A stretch of DNA of 12,358 nt. It comes from UBA724 sp964229545 (GTDB taxonomy: Bacteria; Bacteroidota; Bacteroidia; Flavobacteriales; Flavobacteriaceae). Both the position numbers and the translations under genes were made by a program. Location of the stretch: contig CAXRDP010000052.1 in the NCBI GenBank assembly GCA_964229545.1, positions 1 through 12,358 on the forward strand, written 5' to 3'. Of the stretch, positions 1-7,168 are shown one piece after another (the first letter of the stretch is position 1; each line of letters opens with the position of its first letter). Under the pieces are notes generated by a model that saw nothing but the letters and a program-made list of their open reading frames with translations, searched no databases and was not told the DNA's origin.

Positions 1-1
1 T

Positions 2-1054
2 GTAATTCCAGGGATTCGCAACTTAAAGATAGAGTCACAACTCAACCCTTCCTACAATTTTGAAAACTTCCTTGAAGGTGACTCCAACCGCTTGGCACGA
101 TCGGCTGGTATGGCGGTGGCCAACCGACCCGGAGGGACTTCCTTTAATCCACTACTTGTTTTTGGTGGTGTAGGACTAGGTAAAACACACCTTGCACATG
201 CAATTGGGGTGGATATCAAAGAAAAATACCCTGAAAAAACAGTCTTGTATATTTCTGCTGAGAAATTTACCCAGCAGTACATAGAGGCCATCAAAAAGAA
301 CAACCGAAATGACTTTATACATTTCTATCAACTGATTGATGTACTCATTATTGATGATGTTCAATTCTTTTCTGGTAAGTCGGGCACTCAAGATGTGTTT
401 TTCCACATCTTTAACCACTTGCATCAAAATGGAAAACAAGTCATTTTGACCTCTGACAAAGCGCCTGTCGATATGCAAGACATTGAGCAACGTCTTTTGT
501 CTCGCTTTAAATGGGGATTGTCTGCAGAGTTGCAGCGACCTGACTATGAAACGAGAGTTTCCATTCTTAAGAACAAACTCTACCGAGACGGAGTTGAGTT
601 ACCCGAAGAAATCATTTCTTATGTAGCCAAGTCTGTTAAGACCAACATTCGCGAATTGGAAGGTGCCATCATCTCATTGATTGCCCAATCTTCCTTCAAC
701 AAGCTTGAGGTCACCTTAGAATTGGCCAAACAAGTGGTCGAAAAGTTTGTTCGAAATACCAAAAGAGAGATCTCGATCGATTACATACAAAAAGTGGTTT
801 CGGATTACTTCCAAATGGATGTCACTACGCTTCAGTCCAAAACACGCAAACGTCACATTGTACAAGCGCGTCAGTTGGCCATGTTTTTTGCGAAAAAATT
901 CACCAAGTCTTCACTAGCGAACATTGGAAACCAAATTGGCCACAGAGATCACGCTACCGTACTCCACGCTTGTAAGACTGTGGACAACCTCGCATTTACG
1001 GACAAGCAGTTCCGCAAATATGTAGAAGACCTTACCAAAAAACTTTCGAGTTAA
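2..1054 (+). CDS. dnaA: Chromosomal replication initiator DnaA, 5'-truncated by the window edge
   Basis: DnaA is the AAA+ ATPase that binds DnaA boxes at oriC, melts the origin and loads the replicative helicase. About 350 codons are visible, open from codon 1 (base 2), so the start, domain I and most of domain II lie outside. Domain III begins with NPSYNFENFLEG. Walker A (GGVGLGKT) is at 164-187, Walker B (LIIDD) at 344-358, the sensor I region ILTSD near 443-457 and the box VII segment RLLSRF near 491-508. The C-terminal DNA-binding domain IV carries the signature GHRDHATVLHACKTV, a close match to the family's GGRDHTTVLHA pattern. All ATPase and DNA-binding hallmarks are intact. It heads a compact operon with the next two genes; dnaN is not next to it, as is usual in Flavobacteriia. 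A TTG at 92 could be misread as a start but lies inside conserved domain III. Confidence 0.97.
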   Translation, partial: VIPGIRNLKIESQLNPSYNFENFLEGDSNRLARSAGMAVANRPGGTSFNPLLVFGGVGLGKTHLAHAIGVDIKEKYPEKTVLYISAEKFTQQYIEAIKKNNRNDFIHFYQLIDVLIIDDVQFFSGKSGTQDVFFHIFNHLHQNGKQVILTSDKAPVDMQDIEQRLLSRFKWGLSAELQRPDYETRVSILKNKLYRDGVELPEEIISYVAKSVKTNIRELEGAIISLIAQSSFNKLEVTLELAKQVVEKFVRNTKREISIDYIQKVVSDYFQMDVTTLQSKTRKRHIVQARQLAMFFAKKFTKSSLANIGNQIGHRDHATVLHACKTVDNLAFTDKQFRKYVEDLTKKLSS

Positions 1055-1059
1055 CCACC

Positions 1060-1506
1060 ATGCCACATCGCATTTTGGTGGTTTGTTTGGGCAATATTTG
1101 CAGATCCCCTTTGGCACATGGAATTTTTGAGTCTTTGTTAGATGAAAGCTATTTCATTGATTCTGCAGGTACGGGTGCTTACCACATTGGCAATCCGCCC
1201 GACCCGAGGTCTGTGACCGTAGCTAAAAAATATGGCATTGACATTAGTCAACAAAAAGCACGTCAATTCGGCGTTTCTGACTTTGATGATTTTGACACCA
1301 TCTATGTGATGGACCGTCAAAACTACCAAGATGTCTGCGGCTTGGCCCGGAACGAAAATGACCTTCAAAAAGTACAGCTCCTATGCAAGGCTGCCGGACT
1401 AGACTCCACAGACGTACCCGATCCATATTATGGTGGTGCGAAAGGTTTCGATGCGGTTTTCGAACTCATACAGACCGCTTGTAAAAACCTCAAAGAATCT
1501 TATTGA
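1060..1506 (+). CDS. Low-molecular-weight protein-tyrosine phosphatase
   Basis: This is a small cytoplasmic phosphatase that hydrolyses phosphotyrosine through a cysteinyl-phosphate intermediate. The 148 residues match the usual family length of about 150. The P-loop CLGNICRS sits at residues 9-16 with nucleophile Cys9 and phosphate-binding Arg15 (C-X5-R). The general acid is Asp121 in the DPYYGG loop, where two tyrosines follow as in the typical active-site wall. The fold is shared with arsenate reductases, but the DP-Y-Y loop favours a tyrosine phosphatase. The ATG lies 5 nt after the dnaA stop and the next gene starts within this gene's stop codon, so the three are almost certainly cotranscribed. 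No partner tyrosine kinase is in the window, so the substrate is unknown. Confidence 0.93.
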   Translation: MPHRILVVCLGNICRSPLAHGIFESLLDESYFIDSAGTGAYHIGNPPDPRSVTVAKKYGIDISQQKARQFGVSDFDDFDTIYVMDRQNYQDVCGLARNENDLQKVQLLCKAAGLDSTDVPDPYYGGAKGFDAVFELIQTACKNLKESY

Positions 1507-2231
1507 TGCGTGACCCATCCACATACGGAAAACTCTTTTTGGCACCCAATACTTTGGGAGAAACATCTCCCCTAGAGGTTATCCCGTTGTCGGTTAAAAA
1601 GCAACTGGAAGACATTCGTCATTTTGTATTTGAAAAAGAAAAAGCCGGGCGCTTTTTTATCAAAAACCTCTGCCCGAACGTAGAACAGGGCAGTCTGTCT
1701 GTGAGGACCCTGAATAAATTTACCCAATCCGAGGAGTTAGACGAAATGCTACAACCCTGTTTTCAAGGTCATCATATGGCGCTGGTGACTGACGCTGGTT
1801 GCCCAGGTGTTGCAGACCCAGGTGCAGATTTAGTAACCCTGGCGCATAAGCATGGAATTCAGGTGGTTCCCATGGTCGGCCCGTCCTCCATACTTTTGGC
1901 ACTCATGGCATCGGGGCTTAACGGGCAGAGTTTTGCCTTTCATGGCTATTTACCTATCGATAAAAATGCGCGTAAACAAGCGATTAAAAAATTTGAAAAA
2001 ATTTCATCTTCAATACAACAAACTCAGTTGTTTATTGAAACCCCTTATAGAAATGACGAGCTGCTTAAACAACTGATTCAAAACCTACTGCCCGACACTC
2101 TTTTGAGCGTAGCATGCGATCTCACACTTCCAAGCGAATGGATTAGGACCTACAAAGTATCTGAATGGAAGATAGTACGATGTGACCTACACAAAAGACC
2201 TGCTATCTTTTCCTTCTTAAGACCTCACTAA
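1506..2231 (+). CDS. RsmI-like SAM-dependent methyltransferase (tetrapyrrole methylase fold)
   Basis: This is a 241-residue member of the tetrapyrrole/RsmI methylase superfamily. RsmI methylates the 2'-O of C1402 in 16S rRNA. This shorter Bacteroidota subgroup is annotated as RsmI-like, and its exact substrate is inferred rather than shown. Visible SAM-site motifs are VTDAGCPGVADPG (residues 94-106), VPMVGPSSILLALMASG (121-137), HGYLP (146-150) and FIETPYRN (176-183). The first 90 residues are less conserved than in RsmI proper, and the usual N-terminal glycine-rich strand motif is replaced by LFLAPNTLGE. The ATG at 1506 shares one base with the phosphatase TGA (TGATG), which suggests translational coupling; a TTG one codon earlier is less likely. 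The TAA overlaps the stop of convergent mltG. Confidence 0.88.
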   Translation: MRDPSTYGKLFLAPNTLGETSPLEVIPLSVKKQLEDIRHFVFEKEKAGRFFIKNLCPNVEQGSLSVRTLNKFTQSEELDEMLQPCFQGHHMALVTDAGCPGVADPGADLVTLAHKHGIQVVPMVGPSSILLALMASGLNGQSFAFHGYLPIDKNARKQAIKKFEKISSSIQQTQLFIETPYRNDELLKQLIQNLLPDTLLSVACDLTLPSEWIRTYKVSEWKIVRCDLHKRPAIFSFLRPH

Positions 2232-3265
2232 CGCATAATACCATTGCGGTTAAGCCATCGTGTATAGATGCGCTTGTTGGCTGCGTGTTGGGTAAGTGTT
2301 TTTCCAAAAAGATGGTAGCCAGGGCGAGATGGATCTGCCACAAAATACAAGTAGCTATGTTGTTCGGGCTGTAACACAGCATCAATTGCATCGATATCGG
2401 GCATACAGATAGGTCCGGGTGGCAAGCCTTTGTAACGGTAAGTATTGTATGGGGATTCGATTCTTAAATCTTTATACAACACCCTGCGAACATCCAAATC
2501 AAAATCATTGGCCTTTTTCTTCATCGCATAGACCACGGTAGGATCGGCCTGAAGTTTCATACCTCGTTTTAGGCGGTTTAGATACACACCTGCCACTCTT
2601 GGGCGCTCATCGGTTTTGCGCGATTCTTGATGAACAATAGCGGCCAAAGTTATAACTTCAGCTCTGGTCATCTTCAGTGTTTTTCGACGCATCTCCCGGT
2701 CTTCGTTCCAAAAACGCGCACTTTCTTTGGCCATACGCTTTGCAAAGGAAGTTGCATCAGTATTCCAATACATCATATAGGTATTGGGAATAAACAACGT
2801 AAGCGCTTGGTCTGATTTTAGTTCCTGTTGTTTTAAAAAATCTTCATCATTAAAAGCATCTAACAGAGATAAGCTATCGGCTTCGATTTGTTCTGAGACC
2901 CGTCCCGCCAATTCGGCCAAGGTTTGTTGGTTGTTAAAAACTACTTCAATTTCTGTGTTGCGAGCTCTCAGGGTATTGATTAGTTTTTGGTTGCCCATCC
3001 CCTGCGCCAACACATAATGTCCTGGTTTTGGATTGAGATGATAGCGTTTTGCGCGTGCCGCCCATTCAAAAGTCGTACTGTTTTTCAGATAGGGTTTGAC
3101 TATGGATTTCAGGCTGTTAAAATCGGTTCCAGTAGGAATGTAAACAGACTGTGTTTTATTTGTGAAATAGGTGTTGCTGGCAAAAAATAGCCACCAAAAA
3201 AGCATAAAAAGAATGGTAGCTATAGCAACCATTGACAAAACCAGCTTTTGGAAAAACTTTTTCAA
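2228..3265 (-). CDS. mltG: Endolytic transglycosylase MltG (YceG family)
   Basis: MltG is an inner-membrane lytic transglycosylase that cleaves nascent peptidoglycan strands and is thought to set glycan chain ends. From the proposed TTG start the protein has 345 residues, near the family norm. A transmembrane helix spans about residues 9-29, followed by a LysM-like subdomain and the YceG catalytic domain. The catalytic Glu is Glu214 in VHQES. Downstream are LNRLKRGMKLQADPTV and the conserved SPYNTYRYKGLPPGPICMP segment (271-289). The start is uncertain: the frame stays open to 3322, but those codons overlap the dapF 3' end. A TTG at 3265, read as MKKFFQKL before the membrane helix and 4 nt after the dapF stop, gives a normal N-terminus. 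It is the second gene of a dapF-mltG unit devoted to the cell wall. Confidence 0.92.
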   Translation of the reverse strand: MKKFFQKLVLSMVAIATILFMLFWWLFFASNTYFTNKTQSVYIPTGTDFNSLKSIVKPYLKNSTTFEWAARAKRYHLNPKPGHYVLAQGMGNQKLINTLRARNTEIEVVFNNQQTLAELAGRVSEQIEADSLSLLDAFNDEDFLKQQELKSDQALTLFIPNTYMMYWNTDATSFAKRMAKESARFWNEDREMRRKTLKMTRAEVITLAAIVHQESRKTDERPRVAGVYLNRLKRGMKLQADPTVVYAMKKKANDFDLDVRRVLYKDLRIESPYNTYRYKGLPPGPICMPDIDAIDAVLQPEQHSYLYFVADPSRPGYHLFGKTLTQHAANKRIYTRWLNRNGIMR

Positions 3266-3269
3266 GGCA

Positions 3270-4049
3270 TTACAATTCAATAGTACCAGAAAAAACCCTC
3301 TCGGTGGGCCCATGTAGCACAATATCGGAAAAGCTTTCTTTGTGCGCTTTAAAGTCTACCGTCAACAGGCCCCCAAGTGTATGGACTAGGATTTGGGTTT
3401 GTGTTGATTTATGGGCGAGGAAAACAGCGATGGCAGATGCCGTCACTCCTGTACCACAAGAAAGCGTTTCGGCTTCTACCCCACGCTCAAACGTGCGTAC
3501 ATCAAAATGATTGTCATTGCGTATGCTCACAAAATTGACATTGGTGCCTAAAGCACCGTAGTGGTCGTTGTGGGCAATGGCAGCACCCTCCTGAGCGACA
3601 TCAATCTTGGAAACATCCTCAACAAAAACCACATGATGGGGCGAACCGGTATCCATAAAAACAAAATCTTCGCTGAGTTTCCATTCAGTCACCGGATTCA
3701 TTTTCAATGATACTTGATGGTCTTGGATCAGCGCACTGTGCAAGCCATCAGCTGCCATAAATTGTGTGCGTGATTGAATGAGACCCAGTTGCTTAGCAAA
3801 GGTCACCACACAGCGCCCTCCATTACCACAAAAGGTTCCCAAGTGACCATCGGCATTATAATAAATCATTTCAAAATCCTCACTTGGGTGATTGTCAAGC
3901 AATATCAATCCGTCGGCACCGATGCCCAATCTTCGATGACATAACTGGGCAACAAGGTCATGGTTTTCTCTCGGAAATTGACGACTGCGATCGTCAACCA
4001 TGATAAAGTCGTTTCCTGTGCCTTGGTATTTATAAAAAGGAATATCCAC
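3270..4049 (-). CDS. dapF: Diaminopimelate epimerase
   Basis: DapF converts LL-diaminopimelate to the meso form, which is used for lysine synthesis and as the peptidoglycan crosslinking residue. It is a cofactor-independent racemase with two catalytic cysteines. The 259-residue protein begins FYKYQGTGNDFIMVD, the standard substrate-binding N-terminus. The first catalytic Cys is Cys74 in FCGNGGRC and the second is Cys198 in LSCGTGVTAS. FERGVEAET just before the second is also diagnostic. The start is GTG at 4049, chosen because it places the conserved PFYKYQGTGNDF block at the usual distance from the N-terminus. The stop is 4 nt from the proposed mltG start, so the two are probably cotranscribed. 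It is transcribed divergently from the HtrA gene across a 111-nt spacer. Confidence 0.96.
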   Translation of the reverse strand: MDIPFYKYQGTGNDFIMVDDRSRQFPRENHDLVAQLCHRRLGIGADGLILLDNHPSEDFEMIYYNADGHLGTFCGNGGRCVVTFAKQLGLIQSRTQFMAADGLHSALIQDHQVSLKMNPVTEWKLSEDFVFMDTGSPHHVVFVEDVSKIDVAQEGAAIAHNDHYGALGTNVNFVSIRNDNHFDVRTFERGVEAETLSCGTGVTASAIAVFLAHKSTQTQILVHTLGGLLTVDFKAHKESFSDIVLHGPTERVFSGTIEL

Positions 4050-4130
4050 GGCGTAAATATATTGCTTTTTTCAGCGCCATTGCGGTGTTAAATTCTAGTT
4101 AAAGTCGATAAACGAATGATGGTAATCTTG

Positions 4131-4138
4131 TACATTTG
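4131..4138 (+). promoter_or_regulatory. Candidate Bacteroidota -7 box for the HtrA gene
   Basis: TACATTTG matches the Bacteroidota housekeeping -7 consensus TAnnTTTG exactly and lies 22 nt before the HtrA ATG in the 111-nt divergent spacer. I do not see a TTG -33 element at the usual distance, so this rests on a single box. Confidence 0.35.
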
Positions 4139-4160
4139 AGTTAGAAAAATTACGCTAGCT

Positions 4161-5552
4161 ATGAATTCAAATCTTAAATTTTTAGGTTTTTCTTTATGTA
4201 GTGCCCTATTGGCTGTGGGTGTGTATCACTTTTTTATGACACCACAAAAGGTGGTTGTAAATGCCCAACCCACCCCCATAGTGCAAACCAATTATACCGC
4301 CAACAACAAAGTGGCAGCCATGGAAACCACAGATTTCACCAAGGCAGCTGCACGGACGATTGACGCGGTAGTGCATATCACCAACACCAGTTCATATCGT
4401 TCTAAAACCCCTTCTAATATTTGGGAATATTTTGGGTATGGACCTGCTCGAGAGTATCCTCGTATTGGTATGGGTTCGGGGGTGATTGTAGCACCAGATG
4501 GATACATCATCACCAACAATCATGTGATTGAAGGTGCCGATCAAATCGAGGTAACCACCAACGACAACCGTGTTTTTAATGCAGAACTCATTGGTACAGA
4601 CCCGAGCTCAGACATTGCGGTGATTAAAATCATTGGGGAACAATCCTTTCCATACGTGCGATTTGCTGATTCTGATCAAACCAAAATTGGAGAGTGGGTA
4701 TTGGCAGTTGGCAACCCCTACAACCTAAATTCTACGGTGACCGCGGGTATTATCAGTGCCAAGTCGCGCGATCTCAACCCCAACGACAACAGCAACCAAT
4801 CCTTTATTCAAACCGATGCGGCTGTCAACTCCGGAAATAGCGGAGGAGCACTGGTCAATACCAATGGTGATTTGGTAGGCATCAACACCGCCATCACAAG
4901 TAATGGAATGGGAACTTTTATAGGATATTCGTTTGCGGTACCTAGCAATATTGCGCGCAAGATTTATGAAGATATTATCGAGTTTGGCAATGTACAGAAG
5001 GCATTGTTAGGTGTAAGTGGCAATGGACTCAATGCCCGCATTGCTGAAGAGTACAACATAGACGTAACCGAGGGCTTCTATGTGGCTGCTGTTGAAGAGG
5101 AAATGGGCGCCAAAGAAGCCGGTATTCAAGCCGAAGATGTCATTGTGAAAATTGACAACACAAGCATCAACAAATTTTCTGATATGAGTGGTTATTTGAG
5201 CAGCAAACGTCCTGGCGACCGTGTTGAAGTAACCTACCTACGAGATGGAAAAACACGCACAGCGCAAGTCAAGCTCAAAGCCAATCCATATATGGATTTT
5301 TATGGCATGCGCCTGAAAGACCTAAGCCCTGACGAGGCGGAGCTATATGACCTGAAAGAGGGTGTCAAAATTGCCCAACTCCGCAACAGACGGCTGTTGC
5401 AGCGTGGCATTCAAGACGGCAATCTCATCACGGGGGTCAATGGCGAAAACATCAAATCGACGGCTGATTTGCGAAAATGGGACCAAGAAAGTATTTATGA
5501 ACTTGAATTTATGAACGACAAAGGAGAACGTGTTCGCTTCTTTTTTGATTAG
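4161..5552 (+). CDS. htrA: HtrA/DegP-type periplasmic serine protease with PDZ domains
   Basis: This is an envelope quality-control protease of the trypsin-like S1C family that degrades or holds misfolded exported proteins. The 463-residue protein starts with a signal sequence or signal anchor (hydrophobic core about residues 6-25). The catalytic triad is complete: His121 in ITNNHVIEG, Asp151 in SSDIAVIKI, and Ser227 in NSGNSGGAL. A first PDZ domain covers about 281-373, including a carboxylate-loop-like GVSG. A shorter second PDZ-like domain runs from about 378 to the C-terminus. It is followed by a strong intrinsic terminator and has a candidate -7 box upstream, so it is probably monocistronic. 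Whether it cuts periplasmic cargo of the T9SS or general misfolded proteins cannot be read from sequence. Confidence 0.95.
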   Translation: MNSNLKFLGFSLCSALLAVGVYHFFMTPQKVVVNAQPTPIVQTNYTANNKVAAMETTDFTKAAARTIDAVVHITNTSSYRSKTPSNIWEYFGYGPAREYPRIGMGSGVIVAPDGYIITNNHVIEGADQIEVTTNDNRVFNAELIGTDPSSDIAVIKIIGEQSFPYVRFADSDQTKIGEWVLAVGNPYNLNSTVTAGIISAKSRDLNPNDNSNQSFIQTDAAVNSGNSGGALVNTNGDLVGINTAITSNGMGTFIGYSFAVPSNIARKIYEDIIEFGNVQKALLGVSGNGLNARIAEEYNIDVTEGFYVAAVEEEMGAKEAGIQAEDVIVKIDNTSINKFSDMSGYLSSKRPGDRVEVTYLRDGKTRTAQVKLKANPYMDFYGMRLKDLSPDEAELYDLKEGVKIAQLRNRRLLQRGIQDGNLITGVNGENIKSTADLRKWDQESIYELEFMNDKGERVRFFFD

Positions 5553-5571
5553 GTTGATTGGTTAAGAGGGG

Positions 5572-5605
5572 AAAAGGCATGTCTGTCATGGGCATGCCTT
5601 TTTTT
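5572..5605 (+). terminator. Intrinsic terminator after the HtrA gene
   Basis: A perfect 10-bp stem (AAAAGGCATG at 5572-5581 with CATGCCTTTT at 5593-5602), an 11-nt loop and a run of seven T from 5599. It lies 20 nt past the HtrA stop and separates that gene from trmD. Confidence 0.85.
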
Positions 5606-5630
5606 GTACCCCAAAATTCTTGCATCTTTG
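5604..5630 (+). promoter_or_regulatory. Possible trmD promoter overlapping the terminator T-tract
   Basis: CATCTTTG at 5623-5630 matches the TAnnTTTG -7 box except at the first base. A TTG at 5604-5606, inside the upstream T-tract, could be the -33 element, with a spacing of 16 nt that is short for the consensus. Transcription would begin at or within a few bases of the ATG, giving an almost leaderless mRNA. This is inference from weak motifs. Confidence 0.3.
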
Positions 5631-5634
5631 CATC

Positions 5635-6306
5635 ATGCGTATCGATATTATCAGTGTAGTGCCTGAATTGCTAAAAAGCCCTTTTGAAGCTTCTATCCTC
5701 AAAAGAGCCCAAGAGGCCCAACTTGTTGAAGTACATATACACAATCTTCGAGACCATGCGACTAACAATTACAAACAAGTCGACGATTATCCTTTCGGAG
5801 GGGGTGCAGGTATGGTTTTGATGGTAGAACCCATTGACAAATGCATCTCTGCCCTAAAAGCCCAACGCGATTACGATGCAGTGATTTATATGACACCTGA
5901 CGGAAAAACCCTCAATCAATCTGTATCCAATCAACTTTCGCTCCTTAAGAACATCATTGTGCTTTGTGGACACTACAAAGGCGTTGACCAGCGCGTGCGT
6001 GATTTGTTTATCACCCATGAAATTTCTATTGGAGATTATGTGTTATCGGGTGGTGAATTGGCTGCTGCCGTACTATGTGACAGCCTGATTCGTTTGATAC
6101 CCGGTGTTTTGAGCAACGAAACTTCCGCCTTGACAGACTCCTTCCAAGACAATCTCTTGGCGCCTCCTATCTACACACGACCCGCCGACTACAAGGGCCA
6201 TAAAGTGCCCGAAATCCTCACCTCGGGCAATACTCCAAAAATTGAAGCTTGGCGGGAGGAGCAAGCACAAAAACGCACCCAAGCGCTTCGTCCAGATTTG
6301 TTGTAA
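5635..6306 (+). CDS. trmD: tRNA (guanine-37-N1)-methyltransferase TrmD
   Basis: TrmD adds a methyl group to N1 of G37, next to the anticodon of tRNAs reading CNN-type codons, and thereby prevents +1 frameshifting. It is a SPOUT-fold homodimer with a trefoil knot. The 223 residues match the shorter form of the family. Visible motifs are YPFGGGAGMVL (52-62), LCGHYKGVDQRV (110-121) and ISIGDYVLSGGELAA (130-144), which form the knotted SAM pocket. Asp168 in TDSF corresponds to the catalytic Asp of the E. coli enzyme. The ATG at 5635 (MRIDIISVVP) is the family N-terminus; the frame is open 15 nt further upstream, but those codons are not conserved. It stands alone here, not in the rpsP-rimM-trmD-rplS operon seen in proteobacteria. 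Confidence 0.96.
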   Translation: MRIDIISVVPELLKSPFEASILKRAQEAQLVEVHIHNLRDHATNNYKQVDDYPFGGGAGMVLMVEPIDKCISALKAQRDYDAVIYMTPDGKTLNQSVSNQLSLLKNIIVLCGHYKGVDQRVRDLFITHEISIGDYVLSGGELAAAVLCDSLIRLIPGVLSNETSALTDSFQDNLLAPPIYTRPADYKGHKVPEILTSGNTPKIEAWREEQAQKRTQALRPDLL

Positions 6307-6396
6307 TAGGGATCAAATACATCTGAGTCGTGCTTACAAGTGTAATCCGAGTAAGGATTCGGCTTAAATAGAAAAGAAAGGGAATCTATTAAATTC

Positions 6397-6687
6397 TTAT
6401 TGTATAGACAAATTCACGCGTTTGCCAAGTCCTGATTCAAAAATTCTGTACAAGGTAGAAAGTTGGATATCGCATTTACCGTTCTCAAGTCTCGATATAT
6501 AACTTTTTTTTGTTCCAACCTTTTCAGCAAGTTCTTCTTGGGTCATATTTGCCTCATGACGTGCCTCTTTTAGCAGTTCGCTAATCACAAAATATTGGGC
6601 TTTTTTTTCGAAATTACCACGTTTGTGGGTGCCAATTTTACCATATTTAACATCCAATAATTCATCAAAGTTTTTTACATTTTTCAT
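6397..6687 (-). CDS. higA: HigA-type antitoxin, XRE-family HTH protein
   Basis: This 96-residue protein contains a helix-turn-helix of the Cro/C1 (XRE) type at about residues 37-90. The core is MTQEELAEKVGTKKSYISRLENG, split here as MTQEELAEKVG (48-58) and KSYISRLENG (61-70). Antitoxins of this kind bind the toxin and repress their own operon. About 36 charged residues precede the HTH (NFDELLDVKYGKIGTHKRG) and could be the toxin-contacting part, but this is inference. It lies 8 nt downstream of the toxin gene in the same orientation, the HigBA order. The pair is more AT-rich than the neighbouring genes and sits between unrelated loci, which suggests acquisition by transfer. The gene converges on trmD; the 90 nt between them hold only a weak 5-bp hairpin. 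Confidence 0.85.
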   Translation of the reverse strand: MKNVKNFDELLDVKYGKIGTHKRGNFEKKAQYFVISELLKEARHEANMTQEELAEKVGTKKSYISRLENGKCDIQLSTLYRIFESGLGKRVNLSIQ

Positions 6688-6695
6688 AAGTTGCG

Positions 6696-7031
6696 TTATT
6701 TTGAGTTAAAATATTCTGCTCTTAGTTTTAATGCCATTTCAATCTCTTGTTTGGGTGTCTTCTGAGATTTTTTTTGAAATCCATTAAACAAGACGACCAA
6801 ATTTCCTTTATCAAAACAACAAAAAATCCTGTAAATGTTGCTGTGATATTGAATTCGTATTTCATAAAGACCGTCGGTGCCAGACAAATGCGTTAAAAAC
6901 TTTTTTGGAACATTCTGAACAGATTTTATTATTTTAAAAACATATTCTATTTTCTCTTGAACTTTCTTGGGCTGACCTAAATAGAAATCCAAAAAATATT
7001 TTCCGTAAAAAACAATTTGTCTTTGGGGCAT
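6696..7031 (-). CDS. higB: HigB/Gp49-family toxin (RelE-like fold)
   Basis: This 111-residue protein resembles the phage-derived Gp49-like/HigB toxins of the RelE superfamily, which cut mRNA on the ribosome. Family features are the N-terminal helical pair (YGKYFLDFYLGQPKKVQEKI), the LSGTDGLYEIRIQ core strand (residues 49-61), the YRIFCCFDKG strand pair (67-76) and the VLFNGFQKKSQKTPKQEIEMA C-terminal region (80-100). The conserved K-K after GF and R59/R68 are candidate RNA-contacting residues, by analogy only. The ATG at 7031 is preferred over the GTG one codon upstream. It is the first gene of the pair with the HTH antitoxin. Other Gp49 proteins have no shown toxicity, so the function is inferred from family and operon layout. 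Confidence 0.83.
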   Translation of the reverse strand: MPQRQIVFYGKYFLDFYLGQPKKVQEKIEYVFKIIKSVQNVPKKFLTHLSGTDGLYEIRIQYHSNIYRIFCCFDKGNLVVLFNGFQKKSQKTPKQEIEMALKLRAEYFNSK

Positions 7032-7038
7032 CACATAA

Positions 7039-7084
7039 CAAAGTTAACTTAAAAGTTATCAATTAACGTTATTATGATGTTAAT
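7039..7084 (-). promoter_or_regulatory. Promoter and candidate operator of the higBA pair
   Basis: On the minus strand TAACTTTG (7046-7039) is an exact TAnnTTTG -7 box about 8 nt before the toxin ATG. It overlaps the perfect 10-bp palindrome AAGTTAACTT at 7041-7050. Just upstream, ATTAAC (7062-7067) and GTTAAT (7079-7084) form an inverted repeat with 11-nt spacing, sharing the GTTAA core. A repressor bound here would cover the promoter, fitting antitoxin autoregulation. The only TTG that could be a -33 element is 13 nt from the -7 box, closer than usual. Confidence 0.5.
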
Positions 7085-7168
7085 ATTTTTAATGGAAGTC
7101 CTCGTAATAAATGTTAAAATTCTGGAAAATCGTCTCTTAAATGTTATATTAGTACCTTATCTGTCACT

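Noticed and set aside
176..490. Antisense frame over dnaA
   Set aside because: It is a shadow of the strongly conserved dnaA frame and has no recognisable domain; the same holds for the other antisense and shifted frames over known genes.
3266..3322. Longer N-terminus for MltG starting at 3322
   Set aside because: The extra codons read through the dapF 3' end and give a non-family N-terminus; the TTG at 3265 places the membrane helix normally.
4054..4061. Minus-strand -7 box for dapF
   Set aside because: TATATTTA misses the final G of TAnnTTTG, and the transcript would begin inside or at the GTG start; no supporting -33 element was seen.
6344..6359. Hairpin between trmD and the antitoxin gene
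   Set aside because: AATCC and GGATT give only a 5-bp stem with a 6-nt loop and no T-tract, too weak to call a terminator.
7148..7160. Promoter for the large T9SS gene
   Set aside because: TACCTTAT matches only part of the -7 consensus and no -33 box is found, so I do not annotate it.
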